Source: Nocardia inohanensis NBRC 100128 (GTDB lineage: Bacteria > Actinomycetota > Actinomycetes > Mycobacteriales > Mycobacteriaceae). Taken from it: DNA of 64,000 nt. Below are positions 57,970-64,000 of this stretch, one piece after another. The position numbers were made by a program, and so were the translations under genes. Within the stretch, counting starts at the first letter, position 1; each line of letters opens with the position of its first letter. Location of the stretch: contig NZ_BDBK01000004.1 in assembly GCF_001612945.1 (NCBI RefSeq), positions 248,001 to 312,000 of the forward strand, read 5' to 3'. The notes below the pieces were generated by a model, which saw nothing but the letters and a program-made list of their open reading frames with translations, had not been told where the DNA came from and ran no database searches.

Positions 57970-59987
57970 CGCGATCCCTCCAAGGTGACGGCGGTCAGCG
58001 CCGCTTCGTTGATTTCCCAGAGCCGCTGGTAGGTGCCGCCCGCGACGCTCAGGGTGGCATGATCGCCCTGTTCGACCAGGGTTCCGTTCTCCAGCACCAG
58101 GATTCGATCCACGCCGGTGATGGTGTGCAGGCGGTGCGCGATGACCAGCACCGTGCGACCGGCCACCAGCACCGCGAGCGCGTCCTGCACGGCTGCTTCC
58201 GATTCCGGATCGGCGAAGGCCGTGGCCTCGTCGAGCACCAGGATCGGGGTGTCGGCCAGCAGGGCACGGGCGATCGAAAGACGTTGCGCCTCACCGCCGG
58301 AGAGGATGGCATCGACGCCGATCTCGGAGTCGTAGCCGCGCGGCAGGGCGGTGATGCGGTCGTGGATCTGGGCGGCGCGGGCGGCGCGCTCCAGGGCTGC
58401 CTCATTGGCGTCCGGCTTGGCCAGCAGCAGGTTGTCGCGGACGGTGCCGCGGATCAGGCGCACGTCCTGGAAGACGAAGCCGACAGTGCGATAGAGCTCT
58501 TCGGTGCCGAAATCGCGAATATCGCGGCCGCCGATGGCGATCCGGCCCGCGGTCACGTCGTAGAAGCGCGGCAGCAGCTTGGCCAGGGTGGACTTGCCCG
58601 AGCCGCTGGGGCCGACCAGCGCGGTGATGGTGCCGGGCGCGAGCTCCAGATCGACCCCGCGCAAGACCTGATGGTCATCGCGGTAGCCGAAGGTCACGCC
58701 TTCGAAACGCACGCCTCCGCCCGTCATTCCAGCGTCTTCGCTCGTCATTCCGGCGTGCTCTCGGCCGGGATCTCCCGGGTTCACAGTGAGATCCCCGCCA
58801 ACAGCACGCGGGGATGACGCGGGGGTGGCTCCCGCGGGGGTGCTCGACGGGGTGACTCCCGAGGAGGTGCTCGACGGGGTGGCTCCCGCGGGGATGCTCG
58901 ACGGGGTGGCTTTCGCGGGGGTGCCCGAGGGGAGTTCGGGGGTCTGCATGAGTTCGTGCAGTCGCAGTGCCGCGTCACCCGCCGTGCGCAGCGCTTGCGC
59001 GCCGTAGCCGAGGCCGAGCAGCGAACTGCCCAAACCCAATCCGACCAGCAGGAACGGCAGCAGGTCGAGGGGTTCGATCCAGTTCAGGCCGACGCCCGCG
59101 AGCCCCGCCACGACCACCAGGAGCATGACGAACACCGGGGCGACCACCGTGTCCGAGATCGATTGCACCGTCATGACCGGCATCTTCAGCTTGCGCAGAC
59201 GGTCGGTCTGGTTCTCCACCGCGGCCTGGAATTCGCTGTACGCCTTGCCCGCTCGCCCGAAGGCGCGCACCACCTGGATGCCGTCGACGAATTCCACGGT
59301 CGCCTCGCGGGTCCGCAGTTCGGATTCGTTGTAGGCGAGCAGACGTTCGCGGCCGGGCTCGTCGAGCATCCGCTTCATGCAGACCGCGTAGATCACCAGC
59401 GGCAGCAGCAGCACGAGGGTGAGCCGCCAATCGACGGTCGCCAGGTAGACGAGCGTCACCAGCGGCACGGTCACCGAACCGACGAAATCCAGGCGGGCGT
59501 GCGCGACCAGATAGTGCAGCGCCTCCACATCGTCCTGGAGGTACTTCTTGACCTCCGAGGAGGTGCGCTCGCCGAACCAGCCCAGCGGCACCCGGGTCAG
59601 CTTGTCCGCCAGCAGCCTGCGCAGCGTCAGCTGATAGCCGGCATCGACGGTATGCGACCAGGTCAGCGCGGCGGCTTGCAGGATCGCGCGCACGACGAGG
59701 ACGATCACCGCGATCAGCAGCAGTCGCCACACCCGGCCGGTGTCCACCGCGTCGGAGAGCAGTTCCCGGCAGGCCGACACGATGAGCAGGAACGGCACCA
59801 CCGCGCAGACCGAGGCGAAGGCGATGACCAGGCTAGCCAGCGACAGGGTGCCGGCGACCGGCGCGAGAATCTCCTTGCGCGCCTGGGCTTCCCGCTGTTT
59901 GCGAGCCTTGGCCGCGGCCTTCTCATCGATCCCGGCGGCCCCCGCCGCGGGCTGCGCCACCTGGGGCGGCGCTACCTCCACCGTCAT
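57966..59987 (-). CDS. irtA: ABC transporter half, IrtA-like without SIP domain
   Basis: 673 residues from ATG 59987; the frame continues to 60032. The exporter-fold membrane domain (about 60-335) and the nucleotide-binding domain (Walker A GPSGSGKST about 461; LSGGEAQRLS about 565; ILVLDEATAF about 584) are intact. Mycobacterial IrtA (~860 residues) has an N-terminal siderophore-interacting reductase domain; here only a ~50-residue charged leader is present. Between membrane and nucleotide domains lie four 9-residue repeats (about 353-388) and a palindromic element in frame (about 389-415). An iron box lies 60 bases upstream. Confidence 0.85.
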   Translation of the reverse strand: MTVEVAPPQVAQPAAGAAGIDEKAAAKARKQREAQARKEILAPVAGTLSLASLVIAFASVCAVVPFLLIVSACRELLSDAVDTGRVWRLLLIAVIVLVVRAILQAAALTWSHTVDAGYQLTLRRLLADKLTRVPLGWFGERTSSEVKKYLQDDVEALHYLVAHARLDFVGSVTVPLVTLVYLATVDWRLTLVLLLPLVIYAVCMKRMLDEPGRERLLAYNESELRTREATVEFVDGIQVVRAFGRAGKAYSEFQAAVENQTDRLRKLKMPVMTVQSISDTVVAPVFVMLLVVVAGLAGVGLNWIEPLDLLPFLLVGLGLGSSLLGLGYGAQALRTAGDAALRLHELMQTPELPSGTPAKATPSSIPAGATPSSTSSGVTPSSTPAGATPASSPRAVGGDLTVNPGDPGREHAGMTSEDAGMTGGGVRFEGVTFGYRDDHQVLRGVDLELAPGTITALVGPSGSGKSTLAKLLPRFYDVTAGRIAIGGRDIRDFGTEELYRTVGFVFQDVRLIRGTVRDNLLLAKPDANEAALERAARAAQIHDRITALPRGYDSEIGVDAILSGGEAQRLSIARALLADTPILVLDEATAFADPESEAAVQDALAVLVAGRTVLVIAHRLHTITGVDRILVLENGTLVEQGDHATLSVAGGTYQRLWEINEAALTAVTLEGSR
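58743..58819. repeat. Palindromic element in frame within the irtA-like gene
   Basis: Arms 58743-58774 and 58788-58819 (32 bp, 27 matching) surround a 13-base centre. The first arm matches the nbtC element (48708-48738) at almost every position. It encodes linker residues ending GREHAGMT. A partial half-arm copy lies at 58722-58734. Confidence 0.85.
58822..58929. repeat. 27-bp tandem repeat, four units
   Basis: Four units (58822-58848, 58849-58875, 58876-58902, 58903-58929) encode nine-residue repeats of the type SSTPAGATP. They adjoin the palindromic element and lengthen the linker between the two domains of the IrtA-like protein. Confidence 0.9.
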
Positions 59988-60046
59988 CTGCCCTGCCTCT
60001 CGATCCGATCGGTTCGCCCGATCCTCACACAAGAATCGACAGGAAG

Positions 60047-60065
60047 ATAGGTTAGGCTAACTTTC
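60047..60065. promoter_or_regulatory. Iron box upstream of the irtA-like gene
   Basis: ATAGGTTAGGCTAACTTTC matches 15 of 19 consensus positions, including the full central GGTTAGGCTAAC. It lies 60 bases before the irtA-like start and 26-83 bases before the divergent oxidoreductase gene, depending on which start that gene uses. Confidence 0.85.
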
Positions 60066-60147
60066 GAGGTACCGCGCGCGGGGCCCCCGGATGACCGAAA
60101 CCCGCCGAACCGGAATCCCTCCCCCGCGACCGCCGTTGCCAACGGTC

Positions 60148-60570
60148 ATGACCATCGTCGACACCGGCACCAAATTCGGCGCACGCGTCGCCGAACGACT
60201 CGACCGCGACACGATCATCTGGCTCACCACCGTCACCCCCTCCGGCGCGCCGTCACCCAACCCGGTCTGGTTCCTCTGGGACGGAACCGAATTCCTGCTG
60301 TTCAGCGAACCCGGACAGGCCAAGCTGCGCAATATCGCCCACGATCCCAAGGTCACCCTGAACTTCAACACCGATGCCGGCGGCGGCGACGTGGCCGTCT
60401 TCACCGGCACCGCGCGCATCGACGACCAGCCGCTCACCGCGGACGAAAAAGCCCGCTACACCGAGAAATACACCCGCGGTCTGGCCGAGATCGGGATGAC
60501 CGCCGAGAAGTTCTACTCGACCTATTCGACCCCGATCCGGATCACCCCGGAGCGCGTGCGCGGCTTCTGA
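60148..60570 (+). CDS. PPOX-class (F420/FMN) oxidoreductase, Rv3369-like
   Basis: 140 residues from ATG 60148 (MTIVDTGTKFGARVAERLDRDTIIWLTTVTPSGAPSPNPVWFLWDG). A start at 60091 would add a Pro-rich leader of 19 residues. The split beta-barrel pattern, ending in 'YSTPIRITPERVRGF', is that of pyridoxamine-phosphate-oxidase-like proteins that bind F420 or FMN. The substrate is unknown. It is divergent from the irtA-like gene across an iron box, so iron control is possible but unproven. Confidence 0.8.
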   Translation: MTIVDTGTKFGARVAERLDRDTIIWLTTVTPSGAPSPNPVWFLWDGTEFLLFSEPGQAKLRNIAHDPKVTLNFNTDAGGGDVAVFTGTARIDDQPLTADEKARYTEKYTRGLAEIGMTAEKFYSTYSTPIRITPERVRGF

Positions 60571-60633
60571 CCGCCGATCGCGCCGGGCATACCGTGCCGT
60601 TCCGGCAAACCCGGCGCGACTAGGGTCTTGCGG

Positions 60634-61569
60634 GTGAGACGCAGGCAGCAGCCGCCGCTACCCAAGCGGCACGGATTGGATCCGGCGCGGCTGCGGCTGC
60701 CCGAGGACGGCGAATGGGCGACCATTCGCGACCATCTGGTCGAGCGGCTGCCACGGGTGGATCCGGCGCGCATCGACGAACTGCTGCGCGAGGGCGGAAT
60801 CGTGGACCTCGAGGGGCCGATCGCACCCGACGCGCCGTATGTGCCGGGCGGGGCGGTGTGGTTTCACCGCGATCTGCCGGACGAGAAGCCGGTGCCGTTC
60901 GAGATCGGCATCGTCTACCGCGACGACGACATTCTGATCGCGGACAAACCGCATTTCCTCTCGACCATTCCACGCGGGAAGCACATCCTCCAGACCGCGC
61001 TGGTGCGGCTGCGGCAGGAGCTGGAGCTACCGGATCTGATTCCGGCCCATCGCCTGGATCGCGTCACCGCCGGGCTGGTGCTGTTCGTGGTGAATCCGGC
61101 GCGGCGCGGGGCGTATCAGACCCTGTTCCACAAGCGCCTGGTGCACAAGGAGTACGAGGCCATCGCGCGCTTCGATCCGGAGCTTGAGCTACCGCGGACG
61201 GTGATCAGCCGGATCGTCAAGGAACGGCAGGTGCTCAAGGCATACGAGGAGCCCGGCGAACCGAATGCCGAGACCCATATCGAACTGATCGAAGAGCGCG
61301 GCGGGCTGGGCCGCTACCGGCTACGGCCCAAGACCGGCCGCACCCATCAGCTGCGACTGCATATGAACAGCCTCGGGGTGCCGATCCTCGGCGACGACTT
61401 CTATCCCGAACTCACCGACAAACCCGTCGACGACTACACCCGGCCGCTGCAATTGCTCGCCGCCGTGCTCGAGTTCACCGATCCGCTCACCCGGCAACCG
61501 CGCCGCTTCGAAACCGAGCGTCACCTGCAAGCCTGGGATGATCCGGCGGGGTGGGCGCAAGGGGTGTGA
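60634..61569 (+). CDS. RluA-family pseudouridine synthase
   Basis: 311 residues from GTG 60634 (VRRRQQPPLPKRHGLDPARLRLP); a TTG two codons upstream is possible. The catalytic motif is HRLDRVTAGLVL, with the nucleophilic Asp. 'DKPHFLSTIP' and the C-terminal 'RPKTGRTHQLRLHMNSLGVPILGDDFY' are further RluA family marks. It isomerises uridine in rRNA or tRNA. The N-terminal ~85 residues would be the S4-like or accessory part. The target RNA is not predictable. Confidence 0.92.
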   Translation: MRRRQQPPLPKRHGLDPARLRLPEDGEWATIRDHLVERLPRVDPARIDELLREGGIVDLEGPIAPDAPYVPGGAVWFHRDLPDEKPVPFEIGIVYRDDDILIADKPHFLSTIPRGKHILQTALVRLRQELELPDLIPAHRLDRVTAGLVLFVVNPARRGAYQTLFHKRLVHKEYEAIARFDPELELPRTVISRIVKERQVLKAYEEPGEPNAETHIELIEERGGLGRYRLRPKTGRTHQLRLHMNSLGVPILGDDFYPELTDKPVDDYTRPLQLLAAVLEFTDPLTRQPRRFETERHLQAWDDPAGWAQGV

Positions 61570-61637
61570 ACGGGCCGATCCGGGGTATCAGCCACATTCG
61601 AAGCCCGTCTTAAGAATCCATACGTACACTGGCCGCG

Positions 61638-62402
61638 ATGTCTCGAAACGATAACGGTGCGGTCGCCGTCCTGGCCGATCAGCCCGCCCCTCCAGGTCAC
61701 CGGCTGCACGCCTATATCGATGTGGCGGTCGTTGTCGTCGTCTTGACCTGCACGAATCTCATTGCCCACTTCACTACGCCGTGGGCCAGCATTATTTCCG
61801 TGCCGATTGCGGCGGTGGTGCTGGTCGGTATGGTCCGGCGGCGCGGGCTGGACTGGCACGAGCTCGGGCTCTCGCCGCGGCACTGGAAGCGCGGATCGGT
61901 GTGGGCGCTGGCCGCGGTCGGCGTGGTGCTGACGGCGGTTGCCATCGGGGCGCTGCTGCCGATCACCCGGCCGTTCTTCCTGGCCGATCGCTACGCCACC
62001 ATTTCCGGGGCGCTGATCGCGTCGATGATCGTGATTCCGTTGCAGACCGCGATCCCCGAGGAGCTGGCTTTCCGGGGCGTGCTGCACGGCACCCTGGATC
62101 GAGTGGTCGGCGCGCGCGGCGTATTCGCGGCCGGTTCAATGCTTTTCGGGCTCTGGCACGTCGCCTCGTCGCTGGGTTTGACCAGCGGGAACAAAGGGCT
62201 GAGCGGATTCCTCGGCGGCGGCGTGGCCGGGCAGATCGCCGGCATCGCGCTGGCCGTGGTGGCGACCGCGGGCGCGGGGGTGGTGTTCACCTGGCTGCGG
62301 CGGCGCAGCGGCAGCCTGCTCGCGCCCATCGCGCTGCACTGGTCGGTGAACGGCGCGGGCGCACTGGCCGCGGCCGTGGTCTGGCATACGACGATGCGTT
62401 AG
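61638..62402 (+). CDS. CPBP-family intramembrane protease
   Basis: 254 residues with about seven hydrophobic helices. The CPBP (Abi) motifs are present: EELAFRG near residue 140, FGLWHVASS near 170 and a C-terminal 'IALHWSVNGAG'. The paired Glu, Arg and His residues form the putative active site of this Rce1-like family. The substrate is unknown. It follows the RluA gene by 68 bases on the same strand. Confidence 0.9.
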   Translation: MSRNDNGAVAVLADQPAPPGHRLHAYIDVAVVVVVLTCTNLIAHFTTPWASIISVPIAAVVLVGMVRRRGLDWHELGLSPRHWKRGSVWALAAVGVVLTAVAIGALLPITRPFFLADRYATISGALIASMIVIPLQTAIPEELAFRGVLHGTLDRVVGARGVFAAGSMLFGLWHVASSLGLTSGNKGLSGFLGGGVAGQIAGIALAVVATAGAGVVFTWLRRRSGSLLAPIALHWSVNGAGALAAAVVWHTTMR

Positions 62403-62527
62403 CGAGTCGGGGCGAGCCTGGCCGGCCAGGGAACAGAGGATGGTGGGCCGGCCAGGCCCGGGACGATTCGGCGTGATCGGGTCGCGCCGAATCGAATTCG
62501 TGGGTTCTCTCGAACCGGGTGGTGCGC

Positions 62528-62941
62528 TTACGAACCCAGGAAGCCGAGCGGGCCCGCGCCGCAGGTGGCGCTGCCGGTCAGCGTCGGCTGGGCCACATTG
62601 ACCCGCAGTTCCCAGGCCGAGCCCTGGAGCACACCGAGGGTGTGGGTGCCGGCGCCCTTGGGCGTCCATTGCACGGTCGCCTTGCCATTGACCGGATCCA
62701 CCGAACCGCCGCCGGAGATGATGACTCCGTTGTCCCAGAACGAGACCGGGAACCAGTGGTCGACGGTGGCGGTGATCTCGTAGGTGCAGGCCGCGTAGAT
62801 ATTGCGGGCATTCACCGAGAGACCGGTGGGTACGGCCGAGGCGTAGGGCGCGCTCAGAGCCGCCGAACAGGCCATTACGCCCAGGGCGGTGGCCCCGACG
62901 CCGACTCGGCGGGCGATGCGCTTGTTCACGGACGTGGTCAT
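62528..62941 (-). CDS. Secreted small protein of unknown function
   Basis: 137 residues. A Sec signal peptide (about 1-37; RRVGVGATALGVMACSAALSAPYASA) is followed by a ~100-residue mature domain rich in beta-strand-like segments (TYEITATVDHWFPVSFWDNGV, ATVQWTPKGAGTHTLGVLQ), suggesting an immunoglobulin-like sandwich. Two Cys residues of the mature part (AACTYE and SATCGAG) could form a disulfide. No family is assigned. It is transcribed towards the CPBP gene (convergent). Confidence 0.75.
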   Translation of the reverse strand: MTTSVNKRIARRVGVGATALGVMACSAALSAPYASAVPTGLSVNARNIYAACTYEITATVDHWFPVSFWDNGVIISGGGSVDPVNGKATVQWTPKGAGTHTLGVLQGSAWELRVNVAQPTLTGSATCGAGPLGFLGS

Positions 62942-63073
62942 CGAAAATAACTCCCTTGGTACCGGCCGCTTCGGGTGCGGTCCGGCGAACTGTATCGGCT
63001 GTCCAGTTCATCGCGAGGCACTTTCGGGAAAAAACTGAAACGCGTTTCTGTCACAACGGTCGGGATACGCGAA

Positions 63074-63101
63074 AGCCCGCCTCCCCCAAGGGAAGCGGGC
63101 T
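63074..63101 (-). terminator. Hairpin after the MMPL gene
   Basis: AGCCCGC-C-TCCC (63074-63085) pairs with GGGA-A-GCGGGCT (63090-63101), with one mismatch and a 4-base loop, followed on the minus strand by UUUCGC. It lies 15 bases beyond the MMPL stop. Confidence 0.7.
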
Positions 63102-63115
63102 CGCTGACCTGCGAT

Positions 63116-64000
63116 TTACCGGCGCGCCGGATCGTAGTCGTAGGCGGTCCAATCCGAACTGGCGTCGTCGATCGGCTGCCGGGCGTCACCGCCGTGCCCG
63201 GGCCACCACGCCTTGCGGCCGATGAGCGCGGTCACCGCCGGGGTGAAGAACATCGCCATGATGAAGGCCGCGATGGCAATGCCCACCGAGATGGCGAAGC
63301 CCATCTGCTCGAGCATGGAATTGCCCGCCAGCATCATCGAGGCGAAGCTGCCCGCCAGGATCAGACCGGCCGCCGCGATGGTCGGACCCGTATGCCGCAC
63401 CGCCAGCGCCGCCGAGGTGTGCGGGTCGTTGCCCTCGCGGGCCTCCTCACGCAGCCGGGCCACCATCAGGATGTTGTAGTCGGTCCCGAGGGCCACCACG
63501 AACAGGTACATGATGATCGGCATCGTGAAGATCAGGCCGGTGTCGCCCTGCACGTGCTGGAAGATCAGCACCGCCGAGCCGAGGGTGGCCGCGAAGCCCA
63601 GGAAGACCGAGGCCATCAGGTACCACGGGGCCACCACCGAGCGCAGCAGCAAACCCAGCACCAGCATGATCAGGATCGCGGCCACCGGGAAGACCACCTT
63701 GTAGTCCCGGTTCATGGCCGCCTTGAAGTCGACGAAGATCGACGTCAGGCCACCCACCCTGGCCTCGGTGCCGGTCGGCGCGGCACTGTGCGCGGTATCC
63801 CGCAGCGGCCCGCTGACGATATCGAGTGCGGCATCCGACTCCGGCGCGGAGTTCAGCGTCACCTGATATTCGGCAATCGTCTTGTCCTGCGACAACTTCG
63901 GCGGCGACACCTGGCCCACGCCCTCGACCCCGGTCAGGGCGGTGCGGTAGTTGTTCAGCTGATCGTCGCTCAACTGCCCGGCGCCCGCACTGCTCAGATA
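63116..64000 (-). CDS. MMPL-family transporter, 3' part (5' end beyond window)
   Basis: 294 codons are visible, and the frame is open to the right edge. A periplasmic segment (EYQVTLNSAPESDAALDIV) leads to five hydrophobic helices with the RND/MMPL signatures 'YLFVVALGTDYNILMVARLREE' and 'AAAGLILAGSFASMMLAG', then a short cytosolic tail. The Asp-Tyr pair in GTDYN lies in the proton-relay helix of MMPL proteins. Such transporters export lipids or lipid-linked metabolites to the cell envelope. The cargo cannot be told from this part. Confidence 0.93.
   Translation of the reverse strand, partial: YLSSAGAGQLSDDQLNNYRTALTGVEGVGQVSPPKLSQDKTIAEYQVTLNSAPESDAALDIVSGPLRDTAHSAAPTGTEARVGGLTSIFVDFKAAMNRDYKVVFPVAAILIMLVLGLLLRSVVAPWYLMASVFLGFAATLGSAVLIFQHVQGDTGLIFTMPIIMYLFVVALGTDYNILMVARLREEAREGNDPHTSAALAVRHTGPTIAAAGLILAGSFASMMLAGNSMLEQMGFAISVGIAIAAFIMAMFFTPAVTALIGRKAWWPGHGGDARQPIDDASSDWTAYDYDPARR

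Overview
The window is high-GC actinobacterial DNA that looks like a Nocardia chromosome. The evidence is a mycobactin/nocobactin-type siderophore cluster with DtxR/IdeR-like iron boxes, an ESX (type VII secretion) substrate cassette, a DUF5753/DUF397 regulator pair, MMPL and EspG genes, and frequent GTG/TTG starts with ATGA/GTGA overlaps. Species cannot be assigned from the sequence alone.

Layout. 1-7264 (minus strand) is an ESX-associated operon: a large PPE/WXG-like protein, an EspG-like chaperone, a small WXG100-like protein, a YbaB-like protein and a very long CpnT-like protein that runs off the left edge. 7.4-11.2 kb holds housekeeping and regulatory genes (dtd, a SnoaL-like gene divergent from a LysR regulator, a small membrane protein, an HTH/DUF397 pair, a YcxB-like membrane protein). 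11.4-16.9 kb (minus) is the distal spc ribosomal operon: rpsH-rplF-rplR-rpsE-rpmD-rplO-secY-adk-map. 23.7-25.2 kb (minus) is its proximal part: rplN-rplX-rplE-rpsN. The two parts are separated by about 6.9 kb carrying a WXG100/polymorphic toxin/immunity module with a second orphan immunity paralogue, a membrane protein, an alpha/beta hydrolase, an XRE regulator, a degenerate tRNA-like sequence and a VapBC-type toxin-antitoxin pair. A strong hairpin follows rpsN, and the same 18-bp promoter core lies upstream of both rplN and rpsH, so the operon appears cleanly split into two promoter-driven units.

25.6-29.7 kb holds two tandem M13 metallopeptidase lipoproteins, then a YjbR-like gene and a glycogen-debranching-type hydrolase coupled to a GT4 glycosyltransferase. 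34-60 kb is the iron region: a degenerate stand-alone adenylation-like protein divergent from a siderophore-binding lipoprotein and a SagB-type azoline dehydrogenase; a Uma2 nuclease gene; the assembly line nbtE-nbtD-nbtC-nbtB-nbtA (NRPS, NRPS, AT-KR-ACP, KS, thioesterase); nbtH (lysine N-acyltransferase); nbtG (lysine N-monooxygenase); and an IrtAB-like ABC exporter/importer pair. Five putative iron boxes punctuate these units. The salicylate synthase, salicylate-AMP ligase and the ArCP/cyclisation NRPS needed to start the chain are not in the window. The right end carries a PPOX/F420-type oxidoreductase, an RluA-type pseudouridine synthase, a CPBP protease, a secreted protein and the 3' part of an MMPL transporter gene.

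The points most worth following up are the split ribosomal operon with a duplicated promoter, a palindromic element sitting in frame inside two siderophore genes (nbtC and the irtA-like gene), and the SagB dehydrogenase next to the siderophore genes, which could convert the oxazoline of a mycobactin-like scaffold to the oxazole of nocobactins.
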